Of a DNA stretch of 64,000 bases, positions 17,588 to 27,228 are shown piece after piece. A model generated the notes under the pieces. That model was not told where the DNA came from and did no database searches. It saw nothing but the letters and a program-made list of their open reading frames with translations. Source of the DNA: Bacillota bacterium (GTDB lineage: Bacteria; Bacillota; Sulfobacillia; JACIYH01); the NCBI GenBank assembly GCA_030019365.1, contig JASEFA010000002.1, positions 396,525 through 460,524 on the forward strand, given 5' to 3'. A program made the position numbers and the translations under genes. Numbering within the stretch: the first letter of the stretch is position 1; every line of letters begins with the position of its first letter.

Positions 17588-18223
17588 CTACTTGGAATAC
17601 AGTTCCACGATCAGGTGCTCCTGGACGGGAGTGTCGATCTCGTCCCGCCGCGGGTAGCGAAGCACCCGCGCCTCCATCCTGTCCACGTCCACATCCAGCC
17701 AGGCCACCGGCGTACGGGCACGGGCCCGCTCCTGCATCTCCTGGAAGCGGACCCTGTCCCGGGAACGCGGGTGAACCGACACCACGTCCCCCTCGCGCAC
17801 CAGGTAAGACGGGATGGACACCCGCCTGCCGTTGACGGTGAAGTGCCCGTGGCGCACCATCAGGCGGGCCTCGGAGCGAGAAGCCGCCAGCCCCATCCGG
17901 TACACCACGTTGTCCAGCCGGCGCTCCAGGATCTGGAGCAGGGCCTCACCGGTGACACCCCGGGCCCGGGAGGCCATCTCGAAGTAACGCCGGAACTGCC
18001 GTTCCAGGATGCCGTAAATGCGGCGCGCCTTCTGCTTCTCCCGCAGTTGCAGGGAATACTCGGTGGGCTTGGTCCGCCCTCTGCCCCGCTCTCCGGGCGG
18101 GCTGGCGCGCACCTTACGCCCTTCCAGAGGGCAGTGGGGGGTGTAGCAGCGCTCTCCCTTCAGGAAGAGCTTAACCCCCTCGCGACGACACAGGCGACAC
18201 ACAGGTCCGGTGTAACGGGCCAA
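17588..18223 (-). CDS. rpsD: Ribosomal protein S4 (uS4), zinc-finger form
   Basis: 211 residues. The start is TTG 18223 ([16 protein letters not shown]), seven bases after GGAGGT; the GTG at 18232 lies inside that ribosome site. Four N-terminal cysteines (CRLC and CYTPHC) mark the zinc-binding form. The S4 RNA-binding domain is [20 protein letters not shown]. Primary 16S binder and, in many bacteria, the repressor of its own operon. Confidence 0.97.
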   Translation of the reverse strand: MARYTGPVCRLCRREGVKLFLKGERCYTPHCPLEGRKVRASPPGERGRGRTKPTEYSLQLREKQKARRIYGILERQFRRYFEMASRARGVTGEALLQILERRLDNVVYRMGLAASRSEARLMVRHGHFTVNGRRVSIPSYLVREGDVVSVHPRSRDRVRFQEMQERARARTPVAWLDVDVDRMEARVLRYPRRDEIDTPVQEHLIVELYSK

Positions 18224-18235
18224 CCGGATCACCTC

Positions 18236-18625
18236 CTACACACGCCGGCGCTTGGGCGGCCGGCAGCCGTTGTGAGGGATAGGGGTAACGTCCTTGATGA
18301 GGCTCACCTCCAGACCGGTAGCCTGCAGGGCCCGGATGGCCGCCTCCCGGCCGGAACCGGGTCCCTTGACGTACACCTCCACCTCCCGCATCCCCAGGTC
18401 CAGGGCGGTGCGCGCCGCCGCCTCCGCCGCCATCTGGGCGGCATACGGCGTGCCCTTGCGAGACCCCTTGAACCCCTGGGTCCCTGCCGACGCCCAGGTC
18501 AGCACCTTGCCGGCAGGATCCGCGATGGTGACAACGGTGTTGTTGAAGGTGGACTTGATGTGAGCCACACCCTTGGGAACAATGATCCGCTCTTTCTTTC
18601 TGGCACGGGGACCTCTGCGCGGCAA
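18236..18625 (-). CDS. rpsK: Ribosomal protein S11 (uS11)
   Basis: 129 residues; TTG 18625 seven bases after GGAGGT. Conserved stretches: [33 protein letters not shown] and the C-terminal [20 protein letters not shown]. Lines the mRNA exit platform. Sits between rpsM and rpsD in the alpha operon. Confidence 0.97.
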   Translation of the reverse strand: MPRRGPRARKKERIIVPKGVAHIKSTFNNTVVTIADPAGKVLTWASAGTQGFKGSRKGTPYAAQMAAEAAARTALDLGMREVEVYVKGPGSGREAAIRALQATGLEVSLIKDVTPIPHNGCRPPKRRRV

Positions 18626-18637
18626 ACCGCCACCTCC

Positions 18638-19009
18638 TCACTTCTTGCGCCGCACGCCCACGGTCTTCCGGGGACCCTTGCGCGTACGGGCGTTGGTGCG
18701 GGTGCGCTGACCCCGCACGGGCAGGCCCCGGCGGTGCCTGATCCCGCGGTAGCACCCGATGTCTATGAGTCGCTTGACGTTGAGCTGGACCTCCCGCTGC
18801 AGGTCGCCTTCCACCTTGAAGTTGCTGTCGATGTACTCGCGGATGCGGGAGATCTCCTCTTCGGTGAGATCCTTCACCCGGGTGTCCGGGTTGACCCCCG
18901 TGGCCTGCAGGATCTGCCGGGCCCGAGAGAAGCCGATGCCGTAGATTACCGGAAGGGCGGCTTCGATCCGCCGCTCCCGGGGCAGGTCAACACCTGCTAT
19001 TCTTGCCAT
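18638..19009 (-). CDS. rpsM: Ribosomal protein S13 (uS13)
   Basis: 123 residues, ATG 19009 after TTAAGGAGGG. Starts [14 protein letters not shown] and ends with the basic tail [17 protein letters not shown] that contacts P-site tRNA; the [11 protein letters not shown] and [19 protein letters not shown] segments are standard. First protein of the alpha block after rpmJ. Confidence 0.97.
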   Translation of the reverse strand: MARIAGVDLPRERRIEAALPVIYGIGFSRARQILQATGVNPDTRVKDLTEEEISRIREYIDSNFKVEGDLQREVQLNVKRLIDIGCYRGIRHRRGLPVRGQRTRTNARTRKGPRKTVGVRRKK

Positions 19010-19104
19010 TACTTTCCCTCCTTAACATGGGGGCCGCGGCGGTCCGACTGCGTGGCCGGAGGAGCACCGGCCGCAACCGTTGCGCGGGCCGCGACGCCCC
19101 GGCC

Positions 19105-19221
19105 TCAGCTGCCCTGACGTTGCTTGTGCTTGGGGTTGGGACAGATGATCATCACCCGTCCCTTCCGCCTGATCACCTTACACTTCTCACACATTTTCTT
19201 CACAGAGGGCCTTACCTTCAC
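19105..19221 (-). CDS. rpmJ: Ribosomal protein L36 (bL36), zinc form
   Basis: A 38-residue frame that is easily missed. GTG 19221 follows GGGGAGGTG at a six-base spacing. The sequence begins [19 protein letters not shown], and the Cys-x2-Cys, Cys, His zinc ribbon (CEKC, then ICPNPKH) is intact. Position between infA and rpsM is the conserved one. Confidence 0.95.
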   Translation of the reverse strand: MKVRPSVKKMCEKCKVIRRKGRVMIICPNPKHKQRQGS

Positions 19222-19237
19222 GGCCCCCACCTCCCCT

Positions 19238-19456
19238 TCAACGGTGGCGGTACACGATTCTTCCCCGGGTCAGGTCGTAAGGGGAGAGCTGGATCACCAC
19301 CCGGTCACCCGGGATGATGCGGATGAAGTTCAGCCGGATCTTGCCCGACACGTGGGCCAGGATGCGATGCCCGTTTTCCAGCTCCACCCGGAACATGGCG
19401 TTGGGCAGGTTCTCGATCACCCGCCCCTCCACCTCGATCACGTCATCCCGGGCCAT
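19238..19456 (-). CDS. infA: Translation initiation factor IF-1
   Basis: 72 residues, a single S1/OB-fold domain: [50 protein letters not shown]. Binds the ribosomal A site during initiation. Lies between the KOW-domain gene and rpmJ, as in most Bacillota. Confidence 0.98.
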   Translation of the reverse strand: MARDDVIEVEGRVIENLPNAMFRVELENGHRILAHVSGKIRLNFIRIIPGDRVVIQLSPYDLTRGRIVYRHR

Positions 19457-19479
19457 GCCTCAACCTCCCCAGCCACCGG

Positions 19480-19782
19480 TCAACCTCCCTTTTCTTCGGG
19501 TTCCCCGGCTTCCTGCTGCACGCGGCGCAGGAATCCACGGACCTCGCCGTCGCTGACGATCCCTCCGCCCGCCAGTCGCCGGGCCAGCTCTTCCATCGCG
19601 ATTCCCTGGGGACGCAGGTGGCGCGCATTCTTCTTCTTAGGGCTCGCCACCTTGCGGCGATACCCGTCGGCCACCTGCACGAAGCGGTCGTCGATGATTC
19701 CGACTACCACATAATACTGCCCGCGGTCCCGCCCGGCCAGGGAGCAAACCACCTCTCCCAGGCGCAAGTCCCGCTCAGGCAT
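19480..19782 (-). CDS. KOW domain RNA-binding protein (L14e-like)
   Basis: 100 residues, ATG after GGGAGGTTAAG. The first 45 residues form a KOW motif (LRLGEVVCSLAGRDRGQYYVV) resembling archaeal/eukaryotic L14e. A small linker KVASPKKKNARHL follows, and the C-terminal half is acidic. Clostridial genomes often have such a gene between map and infA; its role in the ribosome or translation is not defined. Here it abuts map (one-base gap). Confidence 0.8.
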   Translation of the reverse strand: MPERDLRLGEVVCSLAGRDRGQYYVVVGIIDDRFVQVADGYRRKVASPKKKNARHLRPQGIAMEELARRLAGGGIVSDGEVRGFLRRVQQEAGEPEEKGG

Positions 19783-19783
19783 C

Positions 19784-20563
19784 TTAACCTCCCTCCCGGG
19801 GGTCGGTCAAGATCAGGGGCCCGTTCGCCGTTATGGCCACGGTGTGCTCGAAGTGGGCCGACAGCTTCCCGTCTGCCGTCACCGCCGTCCAACCGTCGGA
19901 AAGCACCACCACTTCCGGCCCGCCCGCGTTCACCATGGGTTCGATGGCCAGGGTCATCCCGGGCCGAAGCACCGGCCCCAGGCCGGGGGGGCCGAAGTTG
20001 GGGACCTGGGGATCTTCGTGCATGTGGCGGCCGATGCCGTGCCCCACGAACTCGCGCACCACAGAAAAGCCCCGCGCCTCCGCGTACGACTGCACGCTGT
20101 GGGAGATATCGGAGAGGTGATTGCCCGCCCGCGCCCGGGCGATACCCTCCAGCAATGCCCCCCTGGTGACCTCCAGCAGGTGGGAGGCCTCTTCCGACAC
20201 CTCCCCTACCGGAAAGGTGGCGGCGGCATCTCCATAGTATCCCTCCAGGAGCAACCCCACGTCTACGCTGACGATGTCACCCTCCCGCAGGCGACGGCTG
20301 CCCGGCACCCCGTGCACGACCTGGTCGTTCACGGAAGCGCAGATGGTGGCCGGGAAGGGGGGACGCTGTCCGGGGATCTCACCATAGCCCTTGAAGGCAG
20401 GCACCGCCCCGTGCCGGAGGATGAAATCCTCGGCGAAACGGTCCAGTTCCCGCAGTCTCACCCCGGGGGCCACCCTCTCACCCAGCGCCTCCAGCAATCT
20501 CGCCACCAGCCTGCCCGCCCCGCGCATGACCTCCAGTTCTCTCTCCGACTTGAGGACGATCAA
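19784..20563 (-). CDS. map: Methionine aminopeptidase, type I
   Basis: Removes the initiator Met from nascent proteins. 259 residues from TTG 20563, which overlaps the adk stop (TTGA), with GGAAGGA upstream. Metal ligands and active-site residues are visible: DQVVHG (His), SVDVGLLLEGYYGDAAAT (two Asp), GHGIGRHMHEDP (His), IEPMV (Glu) and HFEHTVAIT (Glu). No zinc-finger extension. The long in-frame extension to 21160 is a shadow of adk. Confidence 0.97.
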   Translation of the reverse strand: MIVLKSERELEVMRGAGRLVARLLEALGERVAPGVRLRELDRFAEDFILRHGAVPAFKGYGEIPGQRPPFPATICASVNDQVVHGVPGSRRLREGDIVSVDVGLLLEGYYGDAAATFPVGEVSEEASHLLEVTRGALLEGIARARAGNHLSDISHSVQSYAEARGFSVVREFVGHGIGRHMHEDPQVPNFGPPGLGPVLRPGMTLAIEPMVNAGGPEVVVLSDGWTAVTADGKLSAHFEHTVAITANGPLILTDPREGG

Positions 20564-21228
20564 GAGCCGTCCTTCCTTCCCACGCGCCCGTCCACCGCCT
20601 CCAGGATGGCCCGGGTCACCTCCTCCACCGTCCCCACGCCGTCCACCTCTACCAGAAGTCCCCGATCCCGGTAGAACTCCACCAGCGGGGCGGTCTGCCG
20701 CCGGTACACGGCCAGCCGGCGGGCCACCGTCTGGGGGCGGTCGTCCTCCCGCTGGATCAGCTCGCCGCCGCAGGTGTCGCAACGTCCGGCCTGCCGGGGG
20801 GCACGAAACTCCAGGTGGTAGCTGGCTCCGCACTGCGAGCACACCCGCCGCCCCGACGCCCGGCGCACCAGCTCCTCTTCGCTCACCACCAGGTCCACCA
20901 CCGCATCCAGACCGGGGCCCCGCTCGCGCAGCATCTCCTCCAGCGCTTCCGCCTGCGGCAGAGTTCGGGGATATCCGTCCAGCACGAACCCGCGGGCGCA
21001 ATCGTCCCGACCCAGCCGGGCCGCCACCGCCCCGTTCACCACCTGATCGGGGACCAGTTCCCCCCGCTGCATGTACTCCTGGGCCAGCTTCCCCAGGGGG
21101 GTCCCCTCGGCCACCGCCTGGCGGAAGGCATCCCCCGTAGAAACATGGGGCACGCCCCAACTCACGCCCAGGCGGGCCGCCTGGGTGCCCTTGCCCGACC
21201 CCGGGGGGCCCAGCAGGACCACGCGCAT
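20560..21228 (-). CDS. adk: Adenylate kinase, zinc-binding long form
   Basis: 222 residues. P-loop GPPGSGKGTQ at the N-terminus; LID domain with four cysteines (CSQC and CDTC) that binds zinc, typical of Gram-positive enzymes; DGYPRTLPQA and RLAVYRRQTAPL are standard. Interconverts ATP + AMP and 2 ADP. Between secY and map, the conserved spc-operon position. Confidence 0.98.
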   Translation of the reverse strand: MRVVLLGPPGSGKGTQAARLGVSWGVPHVSTGDAFRQAVAEGTPLGKLAQEYMQRGELVPDQVVNGAVAARLGRDDCARGFVLDGYPRTLPQAEALEEMLRERGPGLDAVVDLVVSEEELVRRASGRRVCSQCGASYHLEFRAPRQAGRCDTCGGELIQREDDRPQTVARRLAVYRRQTAPLVEFYRDRGLLVEVDGVGTVEEVTRAILEAVDGRVGRKDGS

Positions 21229-21238
21229 GCCCTTCCTC

Positions 21239-22495
21239 CTAGCGCAGGAAGCCCTGATACTGGCGCATGACCAGGTGGGCTTCGATCTGCTTCATGGTTT
21301 CCAGGGCCACACCCACCACGATCAGGAGGGCCGTGCCCCCGAAGTAAAGACCCGGGATGTTGGTAAACGCACCCATCATGTAAGGCATGACGGCTATCAC
21401 GGCCAGGAACAGGGAACCGGCCAGGGTCACCCGGTTCATCACCCGGGTCAGGTAATCGGCGGTGGGCTTCCCCGGCCGCAGGCCGGGGATGAAGCCGCCG
21501 TACTTCTTGATGTTATTGGCCACGTCGTTGGGATTGAACACGATGGCGGTGTAGAAGTAAGTGAAGAACACCACCAGGATGGCGTAGGTGCTGAGGTACA
21601 GGGGCCGGTCCATGCGGAACCAGTTGGCGAAGTTGACCGCCCAGGGCCGGTTGATGAAGGTGGACAGGGTGAGGGGGAAAGTGAGGAGCGAGGAGGCGAA
21701 GATGATGGGGATGACCCCGGCATGGTTGACCCGCAGGGGGATGTGAGCGGACTGGCCGCCGTACATGCGCCGGCCCACCACCCGCTTGGGATACTGCACC
21801 GGCAGGCGGCGCTGACCCTCGTTCACCCAGACCACGGCAGCGATGGCCAGGGCCCCCACCGCCGCCAGAAGGGCCAGGTTGAACCAGTTGATGCGCCCGC
21901 CCCTCAGATAGGTGCCGATGGAGCCGGCGCCCGCGGGCAGGCGGGCCACGATGCCGGCGAAGATGAGCAGGGAAATGCCGTTGCCGATTCCCTTCTCGGT
22001 GATCTGTTCACCCAGCCACATCAGGAAGGCCGTACCGGCGGTGAGGGAGAGGGCGATGACGGTGAAGGAACCCCAGGTGGGGTTGATGACCGCGCTGCGC
22101 AACCCCACGGTCATGCCATAGGCCTGGATGAGGGCCAGCACCACGGTCAGATACCGGGTATACTGGGTGATCTTCTTGCGCCCTTCCTCTCCCTCTTTGG
22201 CCAGCTCCTCCAGCCGGGGGATGACCAGGGTGAGCAGTTGGAAGATGATGGAGGCGTTGATATAGGGGGTGACGCTCATGGCGAACACGGAGAAGGTGCG
22301 CAGAGCGCCACCGGAGAAGAGATCCAGCAACCCGAACAGGGTGCCCTCCTTGAACAGCTTCTGGATCACGCTGGCGTCGATCCCCGGGACCGGCACGTGG
22401 GTACCCACTCGCAATACGAAGAACATGGCCAGGGTGAACAGGATGCGCCGCCTCAGGTCGGGCAGGCGCCAGGCCCGGCGCAGGCTCTCCAGCAT
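21239..22495 (-). CDS. secY: Protein translocase subunit SecY
   Basis: 418 residues with about ten membrane helices, the pore of the Sec translocon. Family signatures: GGALRTFSVFAMSVTPYINA (plug/TM2 region), QRRLPVQYPKRVVGR and FNPNDVANNIKKYGGFIPG. Its ATG overlaps the rplO stop by one base (TGATG). SecE is encoded at about 53 kb; SecG is not in the window. Confidence 0.98.
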   Translation of the reverse strand: MLESLRRAWRLPDLRRRILFTLAMFFVLRVGTHVPVPGIDASVIQKLFKEGTLFGLLDLFSGGALRTFSVFAMSVTPYINASIIFQLLTLVIPRLEELAKEGEEGRKKITQYTRYLTVVLALIQAYGMTVGLRSAVINPTWGSFTVIALSLTAGTAFLMWLGEQITEKGIGNGISLLIFAGIVARLPAGAGSIGTYLRGGRINWFNLALLAAVGALAIAAVVWVNEGQRRLPVQYPKRVVGRRMYGGQSAHIPLRVNHAGVIPIIFASSLLTFPLTLSTFINRPWAVNFANWFRMDRPLYLSTYAILVVFFTYFYTAIVFNPNDVANNIKKYGGFIPGLRPGKPTADYLTRVMNRVTLAGSLFLAVIAVMPYMMGAFTNIPGLYFGGTALLIVVGVALETMKQIEAHLVMRQYQGFLR

Positions 22496-22935
22496 CAGCT
22501 TACCACCTCAACCCTGCCGCCCCGGGCTGCGATCACTTCTCCGGCCTTTTCGGAGACGGCATGTACTCGCACTTCCAGTTGCCGTTCCAGGCTCCCCCGT
22601 GCCAGCACCTTGACGGGGAGGTTCTTCTTCACCAATCCTTCTTTTCTGAGCAGGTCCTCAGTCACCACGGTACCGTCGGGGAAACGGTTGAGCTGGTCCA
22701 GATTCACGACGGCGTACTCCCGCCGGAAGGGATTGGTGAAGCCGCGCTTGGGCATGCGCCTCTGCAGGGGCATCTGCCCGCCTTCGAAGCCGGGGCGGAC
22801 ACCGCCGCCGGCCCGCGCTTTCTGCCCCTTGTGCCCGCGGCCGGCTGTCTTGCCGTGACCGGAACCGATGCCGCGGCCCACCCTCTTTGGGGACTTGCGG
22901 CTCCCCGGTGCCGGACGCAGGTCACCTACCCGCAC
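22495..22935 (-). CDS. rplO: Ribosomal protein L15 (uL15)
   Basis: 146 residues from GTG 22935, with GGGAGGTGG five bases upstream. Gly-rich N-terminus: [18 protein letters not shown], then [18 protein letters not shown]. It begins 14 bases inside the 3' end of rpsE, so there is no room for rpmD, which normally separates the two. Confidence 0.97.
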   Translation of the reverse strand: MRVGDLRPAPGSRKSPKRVGRGIGSGHGKTAGRGHKGQKARAGGGVRPGFEGGQMPLQRRMPKRGFTNPFRREYAVVNLDQLNRFPDGTVVTEDLLRKEGLVKKNLPVKVLARGSLERQLEVRVHAVSEKAGEVIAARGGRVEVVS

Positions 22936-23458
22936 CGCGACCACCTCCCGCCATCTCGTCCACCCGCTTGCCCCGCAGGCCCGCCACCTGCTCGGGCGAC
23001 CTGAGCTGCCGCAGAGCATCCATGGTGGCGTAGACCACATTGATAGCGTTGGCAGAACCCAGGGACTTGGAAAGCACGTCCCTGATGCCGGCCGCCTCCA
23101 TGACCGCCCGCACCGGACCGCCTGCGATCACGCCGGTACCGGGAGCGGCCGGACGGAGCAGCACCAGACCTGCCCCGAAGTGCCCCCGCACCTCGTGCGT
23201 GATGGTGGTGCCCCGGCGCGGCACCTCGACCATACTCTTCTTGGCGTCCTCGATGCCCTTGCGGATGGCTTCGGGGATCTCGGCCGCCTTGCCCAGGCCG
23301 GCTCCCACCCGTCCCTCCCCGTCGCCCACCACCACCAGGGCACTGAAGGAGAACCGCCGACCCCCCTTCACCACCTTGGCCACCCGGTTGAGGGAGACCA
23401 CCTTCTCTTTGAACTCCGGGGACTGCGTCCCCTCCTGCATCTGCTGCTGACGCGGCAA
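22922..23458 (-). CDS. rpsE: Ribosomal protein S5 (uS5)
   Basis: 178 residues from TTG 23458, with GGGAGG seven bases upstream. Conserved: [19 protein letters not shown], the RNA-binding [15 protein letters not shown], and the fidelity-related C-terminal half with [19 protein letters not shown]. The glycine/arginine tail [10 protein letters not shown] overlaps rplO. Confidence 0.97.
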   Translation of the reverse strand: MPRQQQMQEGTQSPEFKEKVVSLNRVAKVVKGGRRFSFSALVVVGDGEGRVGAGLGKAAEIPEAIRKGIEDAKKSMVEVPRRGTTITHEVRGHFGAGLVLLRPAAPGTGVIAGGPVRAVMEAAGIRDVLSKSLGSANAINVVYATMDALRQLRSPEQVAGLRGKRVDEMAGGGRGAGR

Positions 23459-23471
23459 AGCCTTCCCTCCC

Positions 23472-23837
23472 TTAGAACTGGAGCCCGGCGGAGCGAGCTC
23501 CCTCCGCCAGGGCGGCCACCCGACCGTGATAACGGTATCCTCCCCGGTCGAAGGCGACCCTGCTGATGCCCTTCTCCAGGGTGCGCTTCCCGACGAGTTC
23601 GCCCACCCGGCGAGCAGCCGCCACATTGCCCCCGTGGGACAATTCCTTCCGCAACTCGGGATCCAGGGAGGAGGCAGCCGCCAGGGTTCGCCCGGAGGTG
23701 TCGTCGATCACCTGGGCGTAAATGTGCCTGCCGGAGCGAAACACGGAGAGCCGGGGCCGCCCGGCGGTGCCTCTCACGTCCCGGCGCACCCGCAGGTGTC
23801 TCCTCTCTCTCCTCCACGCGCGTTCTTCCGCCCGCAC
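23472..23837 (-). CDS. rplR: Ribosomal protein L18 (uL18)
   Basis: 121 residues from GTG 23837, seven bases after GGAGGT. An earlier in-frame GTG at 23852 would include that site. Conserved: [20 protein letters not shown] and the C-terminal [20 protein letters not shown]. Binds 5S rRNA. Between rplF and rpsE as expected. Confidence 0.97.
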   Translation of the reverse strand: MRAEERAWRRERRHLRVRRDVRGTAGRPRLSVFRSGRHIYAQVIDDTSGRTLAAASSLDPELRKELSHGGNVAAARRVGELVGKRTLEKGISRVAFDRGGYRYHGRVAALAEGARSAGLQF

Positions 23838-23852
23838 TGCGGCCACCTCCAC

Positions 23853-24392
23853 CTACTTCTTCCCGGCCTTGCCGGCCTTGCGGCGGATGCGCTCGCCTGC
23901 ATACATGATCCCCTTGCCCTTGTATGGCTCGGGCGGGCGCACCTCCCGCACCCGGGCCGCCACCTGGCCCACCAGCTCTTTGTCGGCGCCCCGCACCACG
24001 ACGCGGTTGGGGGCGGGCACATCGAACTCGATGCCCGCGGGGGGTTCCATCTCCACGGGATGGGAGTACCCGACCGTCAGCACCAACTTCTTCCCCGACC
24101 TGGCGGCCCGGTAGCCCACACCCTCCAGCTGGAGGGACTTCTCGAATCCCTGTGTCACCCCGGTTACCATGTTGGCCAGGAGCACCCGGGTCAGACCGTG
24201 CAGGGCCCGGTGAAACGGTTCATCGGAAGGCCGCTCCACCTTGAGGGAGCGATCCCCCAGGCTGATGCGCATGTCGGGGTGGAACTCCCGTTCCAGGGTG
24301 CCCTTGGGCCCCTTCACCCTGACCAGCGGTCCTTCCAGGGTTACCTCCACCCCTGCGGGGATGGGGACCGGTTTTCTGCCTACCCGAGACAA
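23853..24392 (-). CDS. rplF: Ribosomal protein L6 (uL6)
   Basis: 179 residues. N-terminal [16 protein letters not shown] and C-terminal [21 protein letters not shown] are the family signatures. It lies near the sarcin-ricin loop and factor-binding site of the large subunit. Confidence 0.98.
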   Translation of the reverse strand: MSRVGRKPVPIPAGVEVTLEGPLVRVKGPKGTLEREFHPDMRISLGDRSLKVERPSDEPFHRALHGLTRVLLANMVTGVTQGFEKSLQLEGVGYRAARSGKKLVLTVGYSHPVEMEPPAGIEFDVPAPNRVVVRGADKELVGQVAARVREVRPPEPYKGKGIMYAGERIRRKAGKAGKK

Positions 24393-24423
24393 GCTGCATC
24401 CCTCTTTCCCTTGGCGGTGCTGC

Positions 24424-24822
24424 CTACCAGATGTAGCACAGCACCTCGCCCCCCAGGCCCAACTGGCGCGCCTTGCTATCCGTCATCAACCCCTTGGGCG
24501 TGGATATGATGGCGACGCCCAATCCTCCCAGCACCCGGGGGAGCTCATCCTTGCCGGCGTACACCCGCAGGCCGGGGCGGCTGATACGCCTGGAACCGGT
24601 GATCACCCGCGTCTTCTGGGGCCCGTACTTCAGGTGGATGCGCAGGAGACCCTGGGGCCCCTGCTCGATCCACTCGTAGTCGCGGATGTAGCCTTCCTGC
24701 TTGAGGATTTCCGCGATCCCGCGCAGGACCCTGGACCCGGGGACATCCACCCGATCGTGCCGGGCCTTCACCGCGTTACGGATGCGGGTGAGCATGTCTG
24801 CTATGGGGTCACTTGGGGGCAT
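24424..24822 (-). CDS. rpsH: Ribosomal protein S8 (uS8)
   Basis: 132 residues from ATG 24822, seven bases after AAGGAGGT. Conserved [13 protein letters not shown] opening and the [20 protein letters not shown] signature near the end. Central-domain 16S binder and, in other bacteria, repressor of the spc operon. Confidence 0.98.
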   Translation of the reverse strand: MPPSDPIADMLTRIRNAVKARHDRVDVPGSRVLRGIAEILKQEGYIRDYEWIEQGPQGLLRIHLKYGPQKTRVITGSRRISRPGLRVYAGKDELPRVLGGLGVAIISTPKGLMTDSKARQLGLGGEVLCYIW

Positions 24823-24838
24823 GGGCCCGACCTCCTTA

Positions 24839-25024
24839 CTACCAGCTCGCCTTCCGGATGCCGGGGATCTCCCCCCGGTGAGCAGCCTCCCGGAAGCACA
24901 TCCGGCACATGTCAAACAGCCGCATATATCCCCGGGCCCGCCCGCAGATGCGGCAGCGGCGCACCGCCCTCACCCGGTACCTGGGGGTCTTCTTCGCCTT
25001 CTCGATCTTGGCCCTGGTTGCCAG
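24839..25024 (-). CDS. rpsZ: Ribosomal protein S14 type Z (uS14)
   Basis: Starting at CTG 25024 the protein is 61 residues ([20 protein letters not shown]), the normal length of zinc-type S14. GGAGGT lies eight bases upstream. The only upstream in-frame GTG (25033) is part of that ribosome site. Zinc ligands are CRIC and CRMC; the closing [13 protein letters not shown] is canonical. A CTG start is rare, so the choice is inferred, but the gene itself is certain. Confidence 0.95.
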   Translation of the reverse strand: MATRAKIEKAKKTPRYRVRAVRRCRICGRARGYMRLFDMCRMCFREAAHRGEIPGIRKASW

Positions 25025-25057
25025 GATCTTCACCTCCTCACCGGAAAGGGACGCCCC

Positions 25058-25603
25058 TCACTCCGGCCGAAACGGCATGCCCAGCAGGCCCAGCAACTCG
25101 CGGGCCTCTTCGTCGCTGCGGGCCGTGGTGGCGATGGTGACGTCCATCCCCCGCACTTTCTCCACCTTGTCGTAGTCGATCTCCGGGAACACCAGCTGCT
25201 CCCGGATACCCAGGGAGTAATTACCCCGCCCGTCGAAGCTGTGGGGCGATATCCCCCGGAAGTCCCGCACCCGGGGCAGGGCGATGTGAAAGAGCCGTTC
25301 CAGGAAAGACCACATGCGATCCCCGCGCAGGGTAACCTTGCACCCGATCTTCATCCCCTTGCGCACCTTGAAGGCGGCCACCGATTTGCGCGCCTGGGTG
25401 ACGACGGGGTGCTGCCCCGTGATGGCGGCCAGATCCGCCACCGCCGCGTCCAGCAGCTTGGGGTTCCCGATGGCGTCCCCCACCCCCATGTTGACGACCA
25501 CCTTTTCCACCCGGGGGACCTCCAGGGGGCTGCGGTATCCGAACTTTTCCATCATGGCGGGAACCACGTGTTCCCGGTACCTTTTCTTCATTGCCGCTTC
25601 CAC
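25058..25603 (-). CDS. rplE: Ribosomal protein L5 (uL5)
   Basis: 181 residues, GTG 25603 after GGAGGG. Signature [10 protein letters not shown] near the start, [16 protein letters not shown] and the closing [20 protein letters not shown]. Binds 5S rRNA and P-site tRNA. Between rplX and rpsZ. Confidence 0.98.
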   Translation of the reverse strand: MEAAMKKRYREHVVPAMMEKFGYRSPLEVPRVEKVVVNMGVGDAIGNPKLLDAAVADLAAITGQHPVVTQARKSVAAFKVRKGMKIGCKVTLRGDRMWSFLERLFHIALPRVRDFRGISPHSFDGRGNYSLGIREQLVFPEIDYDKVEKVRGMDVTIATTARSDEEARELLGLLGMPFRPE

Positions 25604-25614
25604 CGCTTGCCCTC

Positions 25615-25935
25615 CTAGCGGTCGATGACCTCACCGCACCGTTTGCACACCCTGACCTTGCGCCCGTCTTCCAGGAAGGTGTGTCCCACCCGGGTGGGCT
25701 TGTGGCAACGGGTACACACCAGCATCACATTGCTGGCGTGGAGGGGGGCTTCCTTCTGGATGATGCCCCCCTGCATCACCTTTGCGGTGGGACGCTGGTG
25801 GCGCTTGACCAGGTTCACCTGCTCCACCACCACGCGCCCCTTGTCCGGGTCGGTGCGGAGGATCTTTCCCCGCGCGTCCTTGTGTTTGCCGGAGATGACC
25901 ACCACGGTATCACCGGTGCGCACGTGCAACTTCAT
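25615..25935 (-). CDS. rplX: Ribosomal protein L24 (uL24) with zinc ribbon
   Basis: 106 residues from ATG 25935 ([14 protein letters not shown]) behind AGGTGG. KOW motif [20 protein letters not shown] region, then a C-terminal CTRC/CKRC pair that should bind zinc, as in several Gram-positive L24 proteins. Early large-subunit assembly protein. Confidence 0.97.
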   Translation of the reverse strand: MKLHVRTGDTVVVISGKHKDARGKILRTDPDKGRVVVEQVNLVKRHQRPTAKVMQGGIIQKEAPLHASNVMLVCTRCHKPTRVGHTFLEDGRKVRVCKRCGEVIDR

Positions 25936-25948
25936 CTCTTCCACCTGC

Positions 25949-26317
25949 CTACAACACCTCGGGGGCCAGGGAGATGATCTTGGTGAATTCCTTCTCCCGC
26001 AGCTCCCGGGCCACGGGCCCGAAGATGCGGGTGCCGCGCGGCTCCCGGCCGTCCTTCAGGATCACCGCCGCATTGTTATCGAACCTGATCCAGGAACCGT
26101 CTTCCCGGTGCACGCCGTGGCGGCTGCGCACTATCACCGCGCGCACCACGTCACCCCTCTTCACCGCCCCGCCCGGGGTGGCTTCTTTGACGGCAGCCAC
26201 TATCACGTCGCCCACATTGCCGTAGCGGCGATTGGGGCCGCCCAGCACCCGGATGCACATGATCTCCCGGGCACCCGTATTGTCCGCTACCTGTAACCTG
26301 GTCTGGGGCTGGATCAT
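25949..26317 (-). CDS. rplN: Ribosomal protein L14 (uL14)
   Basis: 122 residues, ATG 26317 after [31 protein letters not shown] opening and VFGPVAREL-type ending ([25 protein letters not shown] split) are canonical. Intersubunit bridge protein. Confidence 0.98.
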   Translation of the reverse strand: MIQPQTRLQVADNTGAREIMCIRVLGGPNRRYGNVGDVIVAAVKEATPGGAVKRGDVVRAVIVRSRHGVHREDGSWIRFDNNAAVILKDGREPRGTRIFGPVARELREKEFTKIISLAPEVL

Positions 26318-26330
26318 GGCCCCTCCCTCC

Positions 26331-26585
26331 CTACCTGGCTCGTTCGAGGACGCGCACGACCCGCCATCTCTTCTCCTTGCTCAGGGGTCTGGTCTCCATG
26401 ATCAGCACCCGATCCCCCACGTGGCACCCTATCTCGTCGTGCGCCTTGAATCGGGAAGTCCGCCGCATGCGCCGCCCATAGAGGGGGTGGGCCACCACCC
26501 GCTCCACCGCCACCACCACCGTCTTCTGCATCTTGTCGGAGACCACGGTCCCTACCACTTCCTGGCGCCGGCCGCGCTCGGTCAT
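26331..26585 (-). CDS. rpsQ: Ribosomal protein S17 (uS17)
   Basis: 84 residues. [18 protein letters not shown], the central [16 protein letters not shown] and the [18 protein letters not shown] ending are typical. ATG overlaps the rpmC stop (ATGA). Confidence 0.97.
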   Translation of the reverse strand: MTERGRRQEVVGTVVSDKMQKTVVVAVERVVAHPLYGRRMRRTSRFKAHDEIGCHVGDRVLIMETRPLSKEKRWRVVRVLERAR

Positions 26586-26788
26586 ACCCGTCCCTCCCTG
26601 GCCAGCTCCATCTCCCGCATCACCGTCTTCACGCGGGCGATGTCCTTGCGTACCTGGCGGATGCGCATGATGTTATCCAGTTGCCCGGTGGCCATCTGAA
26701 AGCGCAGGTTGAACAGCTCACCCTTCAGGTCCTTCAGCCTGGCCTCCAGTTCCTCGGCCGTCATTTCTCGGATATCCCTGGCCTTCAT
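26582..26788 (-). CDS. rpmC: Ribosomal protein L29 (uL29)
   Basis: 68 residues, two helices: [19 protein letters not shown] then [14 protein letters not shown] and [16 protein letters not shown]. Overlaps rplP and rpsQ by four bases each (ATGA). At the exit tunnel, a contact site for signal recognition particle and trigger factor. Confidence 0.97.
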   Translation of the reverse strand: MKARDIREMTAEELEARLKDLKGELFNLRFQMATGQLDNIMRIRQVRKDIARVKTVMREMELAREGRV

Positions 26789-27225
26789 TGAGCCTCACCG
26801 CCCGATGCGGGCACCACTTCCTCCCGCTTCACGAAGCGGGTTCTGATGGGCAGCTTGTGGCCGGCCAGGCGCATGGCCTCTCGGGCGACGGCCTCATCCA
26901 CCCCCGCCACCTCGAAGAGGATGCGTCCCGGCTTCACCACTGCCACCCAGTATTCCGGGTTCCCCTTGCCGCTCCCCATGCGGGTCTCCGCCGGCTTGGC
27001 CGTCACCGGCTTGTCGGGGAAGATCTTGATCCACACCTTGCCGCCGCGCCGCATGAACCTGGTGATGGCCACGCGCGCCGCCTCGATCTGGCGGTCGGTG
27101 ATCCAGGCCGGCTCCAGGGCCTGCAGCCCGAACTCACCGTAGAGCACCTCGTTCCCGGAGTACGCGGCACCCTTCCTGCGGCCCCGGTGCTGCCTGCGCC
27201 ACTTCACGCGCTTGGGGCTAAGCAC
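26785..27225 (-). CDS. rplP: Ribosomal protein L16 (uL16)
   Basis: 146 residues. [19 protein letters not shown] opening; [20 protein letters not shown]-like region and [19 protein letters not shown] are standard. Contacts the A-site tRNA and is needed for peptidyl-transferase centre maturation. Confidence 0.98.
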   Translation of the reverse strand: MLSPKRVKWRRQHRGRRKGAAYSGNEVLYGEFGLQALEPAWITDRQIEAARVAITRFMRRGGKVWIKIFPDKPVTAKPAETRMGSGKGNPEYWVAVVKPGRILFEVAGVDEAVAREAMRLAGHKLPIRTRFVKREEVVPASGGEAQ

Positions 27226-27228
27226 GGG

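Noticed and set aside
20564-21160. In-frame N-terminal extension of map
   Set aside because: Gly/Pro/Arg-rich shadow of adk; TTG 20563 has a good ribosome site and gives the normal length.
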